A DNA stretch of 64,000 bases from Aegicerativicinus sediminis (GCF_015476115.1 NZ_CP064295.1:1358001-1422000); one strand, 5' to 3'. Positions 36,620 through 46,903 are shown, numbered from the stretch's first letter. The notes: generated by a model not told the origin, from the sequence alone. Program-made: numbers and translations.

Positions 36620-37666
36620 ATGAACCCCAACTCTAAAATTTATGTGGCAGGTCATCGAGGATTGGTTGGAAGTGCTATAATAAAAGCGCTTCAAGCAAAG
36701 GGATATAAAAACCTAGTTTTCAAGACTCATGCTGAGCTCGACTTAACTAATCAGGAAGCTGTTGCATCGTTTTTTGAACAGGAAAAACCTGAATACGTTT
36801 TCTTGGCCGCTGCAAAGGTTGGTGGAATTGTTGCCAATAACACCTATAGAGCAGATTTTATTTATGCTAATTTGATGATTCAGAATAATGTCATCCATCA
36901 AAGTTTTGTACATGGTATAAAAAAGCTTTTGTTTTTGGGCAGTACTTGCATCTATCCTAAAAATGCTCTCCAGCCAATGAAAGAGGATTATTTATTGACT
37001 GATATTTTAGAATATACGAATGAGCCCTATGCGATTGCAAAAATAGCAGGGATTAAAATGTGCGAAAGCTATAATATTCAATACGGTACAAATTTTATAT
37101 CGGTCATGCCGACCAATCTTTATGGACCAAATGATAATTTCGATTTAGAAAAATCTCATGTATTGCCCGCTCTTATAAGAAAAATGCATCTGGCTAAATT
37201 GCTTTCAGAAGGAAAAGAAAGTAAGGTTTTGCAAGATTTGCATTTATCTGATATTGAAGAAGCCAAAACGTTTCTTTCTAAGTTCGGCGTAGATGGAAAT
37301 TCGGTTGAAATATGGGGTAGTGGTCGGCCGATGAGAGAATTTTTGTGGTCTGAAGATATGGCGGAGGCCTGTGTGTTCATAATGGAGAATAGAAATTTTT
37401 CAGACACTTATTCTCCAGAAAACAAGGAGATTAGAAATACCCATATTAATATTGGAACCGGAGAGGATATCAGTATCAAAGATTTGGCATTTCTTATTAA
37501 AGATATAATTGGTTTTGAAGGCGAATTGATTTTCAATGAATCAAAACCTGATGGTACTATGAAAAAATTGACCGATGTGAGTAAACTGCACGGAATGGGC
37601 TGGAAGCACAGTGTAGAATTAGAAGAGGGTATAAAACGAATTTATAAATGGTATGTTGGCCAATAA
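36620..37666 (+). CDS. fcl: GDP-L-fucose synthase
   Basis: This epimerase/reductase completes GDP-L-fucose synthesis. GHRGLVGSA lies at 11-19, with catalytic STCIYP and Y-x3-K in YAIAKIAG. At 348 aa it is longer than the roughly 320-aa E. coli enzyme, because of an insertion at about 190-230 (after LIRKMHLAK). The insertion is common in Bacteroidota as far as I recall. It is 6 nt after gmd and overlaps cysQ by 14 nt. Confidence 0.96.
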   Translation: MNPNSKIYVAGHRGLVGSAIIKALQAKGYKNLVFKTHAELDLTNQEAVASFFEQEKPEYVFLAAAKVGGIVANNTYRADFIYANLMIQNNVIHQSFVHGIKKLLFLGSTCIYPKNALQPMKEDYLLTDILEYTNEPYAIAKIAGIKMCESYNIQYGTNFISVMPTNLYGPNDNFDLEKSHVLPALIRKMHLAKLLSEGKESKVLQDLHLSDIEEAKTFLSKFGVDGNSVEIWGSGRPMREFLWSEDMAEACVFIMENRNFSDTYSPENKEIRNTHINIGTGEDISIKDLAFLIKDIIGFEGELIFNESKPDGTMKKLTDVSKLHGMGWKHSVELEEGIKRIYKWYVGQ

Positions 37667-38441
37667 AGAATTATTAGATATTGCGATTGAAGCAACAAAA
37701 GAAGCAGGTAAAGCTATAATGGAGATTTATAATGCACCCTTTGATGTAGAATATAAGGACGACAAATCACCTTTAACAGAAGCGGATAAGCGTTCGAATG
37801 CAATAATTAATGAATATTTGCTTAAGACAGGTATTCCAATAATAAGTGAAGAGAACAAACAAATTGATTTTTCTGTTAGAAAAGATTGGGAGTTTTGTTG
37901 GGTAGTTGATCCAGTCGATGGAACCAAAGAATTTGTTAAGCGAAATGGAGAATTCACGGTTAATATAGCCCTTGTTAAAAAAGGGTTGCCACAGTTGGGA
38001 GTTATTGGTGTTCCTGCAGAAAACACTTTGTATTGGGGTGATGTATTGGCTAAGAGTGCTGTAAAAATAGATTTAGGAAAGGACGACTTAACAAGTCTAA
38101 CTGATGATCAGGTTGGTCCTCAGCGAACCCAAAACCCTTTAAGAGTAGTTGGAAGTCGTTCCCATATGAACGATGAGACGAAAAATTTTATTGAAAAATT
38201 GCAGGAAGAAGGAAATTCAACTGAAATAGTGTCGAGAGGAAGTTCGTTAAAATTTTGTTTAATGGCAGAGGGTAAAGCGGATGTTTATCCGCGTTTTGCA
38301 CCAACGATGGAATGGGATACCGCAGCAGGCCAGGCTATTTGTGAAGCTGTTGGAATTAATGTAATTTCTTTGGAAAACAATAAGCCTTTGCAATACAACA
38401 AACAGGACCTTCTAAATCCTTGGTTTATAGTTAGAGCTTGA
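37653..38441 (+). CDS. cysQ: 3'(2'),5'-bisphosphate nucleotidase CysQ
   Basis: This Li-sensitive phosphatase of the inositol-monophosphatase fold hydrolyses PAP, the by-product of PAPS-using enzymes, to [15 protein letters not shown] (about 86-97) gives the metal-binding D-P-x-D-G-T, and [10 protein letters not shown] near the C-terminus is the second signature. It overlaps fcl by 14 nt and the next gene by 4 nt, so it belongs to this operon. Its presence beside cysC/cysD/cysN fits PAP recycling after sulfation or sulfate reduction. Confidence 0.95.
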   Translation: MLANKELLDIAIEATKEAGKAIMEIYNAPFDVEYKDDKSPLTEADKRSNAIINEYLLKTGIPIISEENKQIDFSVRKDWEFCWVVDPVDGTKEFVKRNGEFTVNIALVKKGLPQLGVIGVPAENTLYWGDVLAKSAVKIDLGKDDLTSLTDDQVGPQRTQNPLRVVGSRSHMNDETKNFIEKLQEEGNSTEIVSRGSSLKFCLMAEGKADVYPRFAPTMEWDTAAGQAICEAVGINVISLENNKPLQYNKQDLLNPWFIVRA

Positions 38442-38857
38442 GCAAGTTAGGAGGACATAAAAGGCACATCGCAAAAGCGATAACTTGGAGAATTGTTGGA
38501 ACTATTGACACCATAGTTCTCTCCTGGATTATTTCTGGAAACCCAATTACTGGTTTAAAAATTGGGTTTGCAGAGGTGGTTACAAAAATGGGATTGTATT
38601 ATTTGCACGAAAGATTATGGTTTAAATCTGGTGTTTTAAACAGCAATCAAAGGCATTTACTTAAGACAATTACGTGGAGGGTTCTCGGTACTTTAGACAC
38701 AATGGTTTTAGCTTGGCTCATTTCGGGGAATCCACTTACTGGATTTAAGATTGGGTTAGCTGAGGTGTTAACTAAAATGCTATTATATTATTTGCATGAA
38801 ACGATTTGGTATCGATCTAATTTTGGTTTAGATGAACGAAGCAGACAACATGGCTAA
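38438..38857 (+). CDS. DUF2061 membrane protein, two tandem domains
   Basis: The 139-residue protein is an internal duplication. Each half contains [KQ]RH[IL]-K-[AT]-ITWR, a D-T-[IM]-V-L helix, an ISGNP turn, TG.KIG.AEV.TK and YYLHE, at about 8-65 and 73-130. Each half has two short hydrophobic helices. The function of DUF2061 is unknown, but such genes often accompany sulfate-activation genes. The start is a TTG within the cysQ stop (TTGA overlap), since no ATG lies near the conserved start. An accessory role in sulfate activation is inferred. Confidence 0.85.
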   Translation: MSKLGGHKRHIAKAITWRIVGTIDTIVLSWIISGNPITGLKIGFAEVVTKMGLYYLHERLWFKSGVLNSNQRHLLKTITWRVLGTLDTMVLAWLISGNPLTGFKIGLAEVLTKMLLYYLHETIWYRSNFGLDERSRQHG

Positions 38858-39449
38858 GAACATAATTCCTCATACATTTAAAATATCTAAATCTAATAGG
38901 AATAAGTCCTACCAACATAAATCCATTTTGATTTGGTTTACAGGTCTTTCAGGTTCTGGTAAATCTACGATTGCCAATAAGGTTGAGGAGCAGTTGTTTA
39001 ATAATGGTATAAAAACGTATGTTCTGGATGGAGATAATGTTCGTAAAGGGCTTAATAGCGATCTTACATTTTCGCCTGAAGGAAGAAAAGAAAATATAAG
39101 AAGAATAGGTGAAGTTGCATCTCTGATGGTAGACGCGGGAATTGTTGTATTAGCAGCCTTCGTGTCACCTTATCGCGAGGACCGCGATAGAGTAAAGGCT
39201 ATTTTAGGTTCTGATAATTATTTCGAGGTTTATGTAAATGCTAGTGTCGAAGTATGTGAAGTTCGTGATGTTAAGGGCTTATATAAGAAAGCCAGGGCGG
39301 GTGAAATATCTAACATGACTGGCATTTCATCACCGTATGAAGCACCTGAAAACCCTGATTTAGAAATTTTAACTGAAGAATTGAGTGTCGAGGACTCTGC
39401 AAAAAGTGTTTTAGACGCTGTTCTTCCATTAATAAAAACTTATGAGTAG
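38850..39449 (+). CDS. cysC: Adenylylsulfate kinase
   Basis: The enzyme phosphorylates APS to PAPS, the universal sulfate donor. The P-loop GLSGSGKST is near residues 32-40 of the 199-aa form, with DGDNVRKGLN and FVSPYREDRDRV further on. I prefer the ATG at 38850 (MAKNIIPHTF); another ATG at 38832 would add six residues and lengthen the overlap with the DUF2061 gene. It overlaps cysD by 8 nt. It is a separate protein, not fused to CysN. Confidence 0.96.
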   Translation: MAKNIIPHTFKISKSNRNKSYQHKSILIWFTGLSGSGKSTIANKVEEQLFNNGIKTYVLDGDNVRKGLNSDLTFSPEGRKENIRRIGEVASLMVDAGIVVLAAFVSPYREDRDRVKAILGSDNYFEVYVNASVEVCEVRDVKGLYKKARAGEISNMTGISSPYEAPENPDLEILTEELSVEDSAKSVLDAVLPLIKTYE

Positions 39450-40347
39450 ATATTATCTCAATTATCTAGATGAGTTAGAAAGCGAAGCTATTTTCGTTTT
39501 AAGAGAAGTGTATGCGCAGTTTCAGAACCCCGTAATCTTATTTTCTGGGGGTAAGGATAGCATCGTAGTGACCCATTTGGCTAAAAAAGCCTTTCATCCT
39601 TGCACCATTCCTTTTTCTCTGATGCATGTGGATACGGGACATAATTTCCCAGAAACGATCAAATTCAGGGATGATTTGGTGAAAGAATTGGGCGTTAATC
39701 TTATTGTGGGTTCTGTTCAGGAGTCCATCGACCAAGGAAGGGTTGCTGAGGAAAAGGGCAAGAATGCAACACGTAATGCTCTTCAAATTACAACTTTATT
39801 GGACGCAATTGAGGAGAACAAAGTCGATTGCGCTATAGGCGGTGGACGCAGAGATGAAGAAAAGGCTCGGGCTAAGGAACGCTTTTTCTCGCATCGTGAT
39901 GATTTTGGTCAATGGGATCCAAAAAACCAACGACCTGAGTTATGGAATATCTTCAATGGTAAATATTTTGAAGGTGAACATTTTAGAGTTTTCCCAATTA
40001 GCAACTGGACAGAGATGGACGTTTGGAATTACATTAGCAGGGAAAATATTCAAATACCTTCGTTGTATTTTGCGCACGAGCGCGACGTGGTATGGAGGAA
40101 TGATAGCTGGATTCCAGTTTCAGAATATTTGAAGTTGGAAGAAAATGAAACCATACATCACAAAAAAATTCGATTCAGAACTTTAGGAGATATTACCATT
40201 ACCGGAGGTATTGAATCTGAGGCCGACACGGTGGAATTGATTGCGCAAGAAGTTTCAGCCATGCGACAGACCGAAAGAGGAAACAGGAGTGATGATAAAC
40301 GTTCTGAAACCTCAATGGAAGACAGAAAACGACAAGGTTATTTTTAA
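39442..40347 (+). CDS. cysD: Sulfate adenylyltransferase subunit 2
   Basis: This catalytic subunit makes APS from ATP and sulfate together with CysN. The PP-loop FSGGKDSIVV (about 34-43) is intact, and GGRRDEEKARAKER and the TEMDVWNYI segment are typical. Length (301 aa) is normal. It lies 18 nt before cysN. Confidence 0.97.
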   Translation: MSRYYLNYLDELESEAIFVLREVYAQFQNPVILFSGGKDSIVVTHLAKKAFHPCTIPFSLMHVDTGHNFPETIKFRDDLVKELGVNLIVGSVQESIDQGRVAEEKGKNATRNALQITTLLDAIEENKVDCAIGGGRRDEEKARAKERFFSHRDDFGQWDPKNQRPELWNIFNGKYFEGEHFRVFPISNWTEMDVWNYISRENIQIPSLYFAHERDVVWRNDSWIPVSEYLKLEENETIHHKKIRFRTLGDITITGGIESEADTVELIAQEVSAMRQTERGNRSDDKRSETSMEDRKRQGYF

Positions 40348-40365
40348 TTAGTAAAGAAGAGAAGG

Positions 40366-41616
40366 ATGGAAAAGAATCAACTTTTAAGATTTACAACGGC
40401 AGGAAGTGTGGACGATGGAAAAAGCACCTTAATTGGAAGATTGTTGTATGATTCCAAATCAATTTTTGAAGACCAATTGGCTTCTGTAGAACAAACAAGT
40501 AAGAGAAAGGGTCATGACGGAGTCGATTTGGCCTTGTTTACAGATGGGTTGCGAGATGAGAGAGAACAGGGAATTACTATTGATGTGGCTTATCGATATT
40601 TTACCACTCCAAAAAGAAAATTTATAATAGCAGATACTCCTGGACATATTCAGTATACGAGGAATATGGTTACAGGAGCTTCAACTGCAAATGCAGCCAT
40701 TATTTTGGTGGATGCTAGACATGGTGTAATTGAACAAACAAAACGTCATTCATTTATAGCATCGTTATTGCATATACCTCACGTTCTAGTCTGTATCAAT
40801 AAAATGGATTTGGTAAATTATTCTGAAGAGGCGTATAATCTTGTTATAGATCAATTTGAAGAATTTTCATCAAAGCTGTTAATAAAGGATATTCGGTTTA
40901 TCCCGATTAGCGCTCTAAAAGGGGATAATGTCGTAAACCGTTCTGAAAATATGGATTGGTATCAAGGCGCTCCCCTCTTACATACCTTGGAAACGCTTCA
41001 TATTAGTAGTGACACAAATAAAGTTGATGCACGTTTTCCTGTGCAAACTGTTTTAAGACCACAATCCGAATCGCATCGCGATTACAGAGGATATGCAGGT
41101 AGAGTAGCCAGTGGAATATTTAGAAAAGGAGACGATATAACAGTTCTTCCTTCTGGATTTACCTCCAAGATTCAATCAATTGATTCATTTGATGGAGAGG
41201 TAGAAGAAGCGTTTGCGCCAATGTCTGTTTCAATAACTTTGGAGGATGATATTGATATCAGTCGAGGCGACATGATTGTTAAAAGCAATAACACTCCAGA
41301 GGTATCCCAAGACGTAGAAGTAATGTTGTGTTGGTTAAACAATAGCGATTCCAAACCTAAAGCCAAATACACTATTAAACATACTTCTAATGACCAAAAA
41401 GCAATGATTAAGGAAATTGTGTACAAATACGATATTAACACCTTAGATCGTTTAACAGAGGTGGATAGCCTTAAGATGAACGATATCGCTAAAGTTAGAA
41501 TAAGAACAACAAAACCATTAATGTTGGATGCCTATCGTGAAAATAGAACCACTGGAAGTATTATCTTAGTGGACGATGCCACCAACGAAACAGTCGCCGC
41601 TGGGATGGTGGTTTAA
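40366..41616 (+). CDS. cysN: Sulfate adenylyltransferase subunit 1 (GTPase)
   Basis: This EF-Tu-like GTPase drives APS synthesis. It has G1 GSVDDGKS (13-20), DTPGH, the NKMD guanine-specificity motif and a beta-barrel C-terminus. At 416 residues it lacks the CysC kinase fused in some species, consistent with the separate cysC gene. It is the last of the sulfate-activation block and is followed, 23 nt on, by the flippase gene. Confidence 0.97.
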   Translation: MEKNQLLRFTTAGSVDDGKSTLIGRLLYDSKSIFEDQLASVEQTSKRKGHDGVDLALFTDGLRDEREQGITIDVAYRYFTTPKRKFIIADTPGHIQYTRNMVTGASTANAAIILVDARHGVIEQTKRHSFIASLLHIPHVLVCINKMDLVNYSEEAYNLVIDQFEEFSSKLLIKDIRFIPISALKGDNVVNRSENMDWYQGAPLLHTLETLHISSDTNKVDARFPVQTVLRPQSESHRDYRGYAGRVASGIFRKGDDITVLPSGFTSKIQSIDSFDGEVEEAFAPMSVSITLEDDIDISRGDMIVKSNNTPEVSQDVEVMLCWLNNSDSKPKAKYTIKHTSNDQKAMIKEIVYKYDINTLDRLTEVDSLKMNDIAKVRIRTTKPLMLDAYRENRTTGSIILVDDATNETVAAGMVV

Positions 41617-41639
41617 CCTAGATCACCACAATTTTTAAC

Positions 41640-43145
41640 ATGACTGGTAGGGGGTATAATAAACAAATAATAAATAATTCCCTTTTAAGTGTTTTGCAGA
41701 TTACAATCTCTGCATTAGTTATACTGGTTATTTACAAATTTGTTATTAATTCTGTAGGTATTGAAGAATTCGGTCTTTGGTCTTTAATCATTTCAGTAAC
41801 ATCTTTTTCGGAACTTGGAAATTTTGGTTTTTCCGGAAGCCTTATTAAATATTCAGCCGAACTATCTACAAGGAACTCCTTCAAAGAATTGATTGGTCTG
41901 CTAAATGTATCATTTATATTTCTTGCATTATTAACTGGAGTATTATTACTAGCAGTATATACCATAGGAGATTTAATATTACCCTTTTTAGTTGAAAGCA
42001 ACTTAGTTGAACTTGGTAAAAATGTAATGTTATTTATTTTGTTAGGTTTATATTTAAATGTCTTGGCAGGCTTATTTTTTGCGGTATTAGAAGGTTTGAA
42101 CATCTCATATTTAAAATCTATTTCTATAATAATTGCATCTATAACATATTTGGTCTCTACAATTTATATGGTAAATTCATTCGGATTGATCGGATTAGCC
42201 TATGCCTATGTTATTCAAGCATCAGTATATTTTATTTTAGGTATTTATTGTATTTGTAAGAGAATCAAAAATTATCATTTTTTTAAGCTGAAAATACCTA
42301 AAGGATTGTGGAGGAGGTTTGTTAGTTATAGCGTTAAGTTTATGTTTATTGGCCTAAGCCAAACCTTGTATGATCCGGTTACAAAAGTTATTCTTTCTCG
42401 ATTCGGCGGCTTAAGTTTTGTCGCATTGTTCGAAGTTGCCACTAAACTAATTATCCAAGTGCGAGGATTAGTTTTAGGTATTTTAAAAAATATTCTACCT
42501 AAAATTGTTGCACTGAAATCTTTAAATGGAAACGGTACGCTGGAAAAACAATTTTCTTATGTTTTTAAATTAAACCTTGTATTGTTAATCATTACATTAG
42601 GATTAATCTTGCCAAACCTCAAAATTATTTCCATTATGTTCATCGGTACTTTTGATGTGAATTTTGTCCTTGTTGGGCTTATTTTAATTCTAGGTTGGTT
42701 TATTAATTCAATTACTATTTCTGCATATATATTTAATCTAGGAACCGCCCATCTTTCATGGAATTTAATATCTCATATTGCAATCGGTATTCTCAATTTA
42801 GTATTTTGTTTGATTACGGGATTGGTATTTTCCAGTGGTGTAGGAATAATATTATCATGGTCCTTGTCTTTGTCTCTTGGGAGCTTATTATTATTAATTG
42901 AATACCATAAACGGAACCACTTGGATATAAAAACATACTTCAATCCCTTATCATTCAATCTTCTTGCACATTATTCCATATTTACTCTTTTCAGTGTAAT
43001 TATTAATTATTATATCAATCAATTTTATATTTTGATTGTTGTTCAAACAATATTGGCAATCGTTTTTCTATTTTCTCTATATAGGATTAACTTTGTAAAA
43101 CATAGTGTTTTACATTTCAAGGATTTATTATTGTCTAATAGATGA
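41640..43145 (+). CDS. Wzx-type polysaccharide flippase
   Basis: The 501-residue protein has about 12-14 hydrophobic helices throughout and matches the MATE/MVF-like polysaccharide transporter family, with an N-terminal YNKQIINNSLLSVLQI start. It should flip lipid-linked repeat units across the inner membrane. It overlaps the FkbM gene by 4 nt. Confidence 0.88.
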   Translation: MTGRGYNKQIINNSLLSVLQITISALVILVIYKFVINSVGIEEFGLWSLIISVTSFSELGNFGFSGSLIKYSAELSTRNSFKELIGLLNVSFIFLALLTGVLLLAVYTIGDLILPFLVESNLVELGKNVMLFILLGLYLNVLAGLFFAVLEGLNISYLKSISIIIASITYLVSTIYMVNSFGLIGLAYAYVIQASVYFILGIYCICKRIKNYHFFKLKIPKGLWRRFVSYSVKFMFIGLSQTLYDPVTKVILSRFGGLSFVALFEVATKLIIQVRGLVLGILKNILPKIVALKSLNGNGTLEKQFSYVFKLNLVLLIITLGLILPNLKIISIMFIGTFDVNFVLVGLILILGWFINSITISAYIFNLGTAHLSWNLISHIAIGILNLVFCLITGLVFSSGVGIILSWSLSLSLGSLLLLIEYHKRNHLDIKTYFNPLSFNLLAHYSIFTLFSVIINYYINQFYILIVVQTILAIVFLFSLYRINFVKHSVLHFKDLLLSNR

Positions 43146-43852
43146 TTGAATACATAAGAAGACAAATCAACAAAATCTTCTATATAGACGTAATTCGGTT
43201 CCCTAGTACCGATTTACGTAGGCGCAAGAAGTTATTGGATAAATACAATATCAATCTGGTTCTAGATGTAGGTAGTAATGTTGGGCAGTATGCTCGGCAG
43301 TTGAGGCAAATAGGATATAAGGGAACGATACATTCTTTTGAACCTCAGTCAAAAGTATTCAAGATTCTAGCCAAAAATTCAAAGTCGGACTCGCGATGGC
43401 AGTGCCATAATTTTGGATTCGGAGATAAGAAACAAGAAATGCAAATCAATATTTCAGAAAATTCTTATAGCAGCTCAATATTAGAACTTACGGATAGTCA
43501 TTTAAGTACTGAGTCAAAATCCAAATTTGTCGCTTTGGAAGGAATTGAAGTGAAAAAACTCGATGATTTCCTTCCAGAAATATCAGGTAAGAATAACAAC
43601 GTTTTTCTAAAATTAGATGTACAGGGATATGAAGATAGGGTATTAAAGGGATCTTCAAAAAGTTTAGATAAGATTATAGGAATTCAAATAGAAATGTCCC
43701 TTGTGCCAATGTATTCTGGAGAAGTTCTTTTTATTGAAATGACTGAAAAGCTTCAGTCTTTAGGGTTTAAATTACAAAGTTTGGAAAATGGATTTTATGA
43801 CAGAGATTCAGGCCAATTATTACAAGTAGACGGCATATTTTTTAAGGAATGA
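43142..43852 (+). CDS. FkbM family methyltransferase
   Basis: The 236-residue protein has SAM motif I LDVGSNVGQY (about 41-50), the FEPQ acidic-loop segment and FLKLDVQGYEDRVLKG, all characteristic of FkbM. Such enzymes O-methylate sugars; here the likely target is a sugar of the repeat unit. It overlaps both neighbours by 4 nt. Confidence 0.92.
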   Translation: MIEYIRRQINKIFYIDVIRFPSTDLRRRKKLLDKYNINLVLDVGSNVGQYARQLRQIGYKGTIHSFEPQSKVFKILAKNSKSDSRWQCHNFGFGDKKQEMQINISENSYSSSILELTDSHLSTESKSKFVALEGIEVKKLDDFLPEISGKNNNVFLKLDVQGYEDRVLKGSSKSLDKIIGIQIEMSLVPMYSGEVLFIEMTEKLQSLGFKLQSLENGFYDRDSGQLLQVDGIFFKE

Positions 43853-44613
43853 AAGAACCAAGCTTATCTGTAATTTGTGCTTCTTTCAATAGCGGCAAGA
43901 CAATTGAGCAAACGTTAAATTCGATATTATCACAAACCGATCAAAATTTTGAATTTATTGTTATTGATAACAATTCTGAAGATGGGACCAAGGAAATATT
44001 AAAAGCTTATCAAACTAATTTTGAAAACTCACTTATTGACTATAAATGGCTTTCAGAGGCTGATAATGGTGTCTATGAAGCATGGAATAAAGGGTTGCGT
44101 ATGGCAAAGGGAAATTGGATTTCATTTATAGGTTCGGATGATTGTTATAATCCAGAGGCAATCTTTTCTTATTCAAAAAAAATCAGGTTTTTAGGCGAGA
44201 AAAAACCAGATATAATATATTCTAACGTTGAGGTCGTTGACAATGAAAATGTTCGTAAAATAATTGAAGGTGAGTGGAAATGGTCTGTATTTAAAAGATA
44301 TATGAATATTGCACATGTAGGAAGCTTCCATAACAGGACATATTTTAAACAATATGGATTATTTGATGAATCATATAAAATTTGTGGTGATTACGAATTG
44401 TTACTCCGGAAAAAAAACAGGTTAAATACACTTCATATTCCTATTGTTCTTGCACAAATGGGTTCTCAAGGCTTGAGTAATAATAGGGTTTTCGAGGTTT
44501 TTAAAGAATCCTGGAAAGCAAAAAAAACCACCGCCGGAATAAATGACCTACTGTGTTTTTATGATTTTTGCATTTCATTAGCTAAGTTTCAATTTAGGGC
44601 CATAACCCAATGA
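43849..44613 (+). CDS. Family 2 glycosyltransferase
   Basis: The 254-residue GT-A fold enzyme starts with SVICASFNSGKTIEQTLNSIL and has IDNNSEDGT and a SDDC motif near 95-98 (the DxD-like metal site). YNPEAIFSYS and CGDYELLLRK follow, as in capsule glycosyltransferases. Donor and acceptor are unknown. Confidence 0.92.
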   Translation: MKEPSLSVICASFNSGKTIEQTLNSILSQTDQNFEFIVIDNNSEDGTKEILKAYQTNFENSLIDYKWLSEADNGVYEAWNKGLRMAKGNWISFIGSDDCYNPEAIFSYSKKIRFLGEKKPDIIYSNVEVVDNENVRKIIEGEWKWSVFKRYMNIAHVGSFHNRTYFKQYGLFDESYKICGDYELLLRKKNRLNTLHIPIVLAQMGSQGLSNNRVFEVFKESWKAKKTTAGINDLLCFYDFCISLAKFQFRAITQ

Positions 44614-45818
44614 AAGCAAAAGATGTATTTATTCTTCACACTACTATTTTTGCTTTATTCTCTGAGGATTTTAGCTTTCACTATGTTATTGACATTAAAC
44701 TATTTTATTTAGTCCTTTTATTCAATGCACTATTGTTTATAAATGATAAAAGAATTTATTTTCCCAAAAATATTATCTACCTAATTGTCTTCTTTTTGAT
44801 TCATGGGCTCTTCGGCTCGATAGTTTTTAATTTTTCATATTCTGCTGTTATAGCCCAAGTTTCTGGCATAGCAATAACAAGCTCCTATTTTTATATTTTT
44901 TTGAAAGAATATGGTTATAAGTATCCTTTCTTATTATATACTAAATATGCATTTTATATCGCTTTATTGGCAATACCAATGTTCTATCTGAGAATTAATG
45001 TTTTTACAGACGGCTCTCGACTTAATGGTATTTTGACCGAGCCTGCCCATTATGCTGCCATTATGCTTCCTGCAACTTACTTTTATTATAAAAGAAAAAG
45101 ATTTTTGATTGTAATACTAATAGGGACAACAATATTATTGTCTAAATCTACTGTAGGTTATATAGGATTGTTGTTAATATTTATTACATCAATGGTAAGG
45201 ATAAAATATTTTCTGCGGTATGCCCTTATTTTTGGTGTGATTCTTACTGGAGTATTTTACTACCTTAAATCAAATTGGAATACATCTATTCAATCTGAAG
45301 AAAAAAATGTTTTTGTAAGGCGAGCACGCCAAACGATTGAATCTGCTAATGCCATAGTAGATGGAAGGTTTCCAGATTATGTTAATCTGAGTACTTATGC
45401 GCTTTTGAGTAATACATATATTTCTTTGCAAGGATTTCTTCATTTTCCAATTGGTAGTGGAATTGGGTCATATCCGTACCGATATGATAATTATTATCCC
45501 GAACTATCGCCTCCACCCTACCTTATAAAGTTAAATCAATCTCAAATAAATCGACAAGATGCAAATTCTCTGTTTCTAAGAATGTTGGTGGATTTGGGTT
45601 TTTTCAGCTTTGTTTTACTTTTTCTTTTTTTGCGAAGAGGTATTAATATCTTTAGAGAAAATAAAAACCCTATCGCGATGGCTACTTTCTTCTATTTGAT
45701 AGTAAAACTGTTAAGAGAGGGGCATTATTTTCCGCCCGAATTTTATTTTTTCCTTTTATTATTTTTTAAAGATTTAGATGAAGATTTTGCACATAACGGA
45801 AGATTACTCCAAAAGTAG
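44610..45818 (+). CDS. O-antigen polymerase-like membrane protein (Wzy candidate 1)
   Basis: The 402-residue protein has about 10 hydrophobic segments and a larger periplasmic loop (about 225-310) before the last helices. Topology and position between glycosyltransferases fit a Wzy-type polymerase. Sequence conservation in such proteins is very low, so the call rests on topology and context. Its end overlaps the next gene by 41 nt. Confidence 0.65.
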   Translation: MKAKDVFILHTTIFALFSEDFSFHYVIDIKLFYLVLLFNALLFINDKRIYFPKNIIYLIVFFLIHGLFGSIVFNFSYSAVIAQVSGIAITSSYFYIFLKEYGYKYPFLLYTKYAFYIALLAIPMFYLRINVFTDGSRLNGILTEPAHYAAIMLPATYFYYKRKRFLIVILIGTTILLSKSTVGYIGLLLIFITSMVRIKYFLRYALIFGVILTGVFYYLKSNWNTSIQSEEKNVFVRRARQTIESANAIVDGRFPDYVNLSTYALLSNTYISLQGFLHFPIGSGIGSYPYRYDNYYPELSPPPYLIKLNQSQINRQDANSLFLRMLVDLGFFSFVLLFLFLRRGINIFRENKNPIAMATFFYLIVKLLREGHYFPPEFYFFLLLFFKDLDEDFAHNGRLLQK

Positions 45819-46857
45819 CGGAGGGTTGAGAACCGCAGTTAAAAACTTACATGAGGAGTTGCTTAATTATGGTTGGTCTTCAATTATTCTTACAGCGCAA
45901 AATGATACTTACGATGATACGGCTCAGGTTATTAAAGGTGAGAATAAATGGTTGTACAGTGAGAAATGGAAAAGTAATATGCAAAAACTTTTTGAGGATA
46001 ATTCTTTTGATGTCTTGCACGTTCATGGGGTATGGATGTTTCCCCAGTACTTTGCCGCGCTTTTTGCCAACAAAAATAAAATTCCTTGGGTGTTTTCTCC
46101 ACACGGAATGTACGAACCATGGTTATGGACACAAGGAACTTTAAAAAAGAAGATTTATTTTCATTTGTTTGCAAAAAAAGTATTTAAAAAGGCTAACTAT
46201 TTTCACGCAATAACCATTTCGGAAAAAGATAATTTGAAAAAGCTATTTGGAAATATTAATATTAAGACTATACCAAACCTTGCGTTAGATCTGAAAACAG
46301 ATATCATTGCTAATGAGAAAGATGAGAAGTTTCTGTTGTTTGTTGGAAGGCTGGATAAGAAAAAAGGTATTGAATTGCTGATAGAAGCATTTGCAGCAAT
46401 CAAAGATTCTAACTTTAAATTGAAAATTGTTGGCGAGACCAATTTTTATAAAAGAAATTTAGATGAAATTGTTGAAAAATTAAATCTATCCCAATCCGTG
46501 GAATTTCTTGGGTATGTTGACGGAATAGCCAAGCAAATACTATATAAAAGGGCATTTTTCCTCGTTTATCCTTCCCATTCCGAGGCCATCGGTTTAGTAA
46601 ATCTAGAAGCCGCTATGCAAAGCACTCCTGTTTTAACTACATATGAGACCGGTTTGCCTCAGGCTTGGAACAATCATGGAGGAATTTTAATACATCCAAA
46701 CCTTCAGCAGTTAAAAGAAAAACTCTTAATAATAAGTTCAATGACATGGCAACAGCGTAATGATATGGGTATAAACCTAAGGAAATTTGTAATTGAAAAT
46801 TTTTCCTGGAAGAAAAGAATGTCAGACTGGCTCTCTCTATATTCTAGTCTAAAATAA
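45778..46857 (+). CDS. Family 4 glycosyltransferase
   Basis: The 359-residue GT-B enzyme has the LFVGRLDKKKGIELLIEAF segment and the retaining E-x7-E motif (E268 and E276) in SEAIGLVNLEAA. The N-terminal HVHGVWMFPQY and SPHGMYEPW elements are typical. The ATG lies inside the 3' end of the upstream gene. Confidence 0.94.
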   Translation: MKILHITEDYSKSSGGLRTAVKNLHEELLNYGWSSIILTAQNDTYDDTAQVIKGENKWLYSEKWKSNMQKLFEDNSFDVLHVHGVWMFPQYFAALFANKNKIPWVFSPHGMYEPWLWTQGTLKKKIYFHLFAKKVFKKANYFHAITISEKDNLKKLFGNINIKTIPNLALDLKTDIIANEKDEKFLLFVGRLDKKKGIELLIEAFAAIKDSNFKLKIVGETNFYKRNLDEIVEKLNLSQSVEFLGYVDGIAKQILYKRAFFLVYPSHSEAIGLVNLEAAMQSTPVLTTYETGLPQAWNNHGGILIHPNLQQLKEKLLIISSMTWQQRNDMGINLRKFVIENFSWKKRMSDWLSLYSSLK

Positions 46858-46903
46858 AATCATTTGGATCTTTAATGACCAAATCTTTAGGCCATAAACT
46901 AAA

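Noticed and set aside
45851-46144. Plus-strand open frame inside the GT4 gene
   Set aside because: It lies in another frame of a well-supported glycosyltransferase and shows no recognisable domain.
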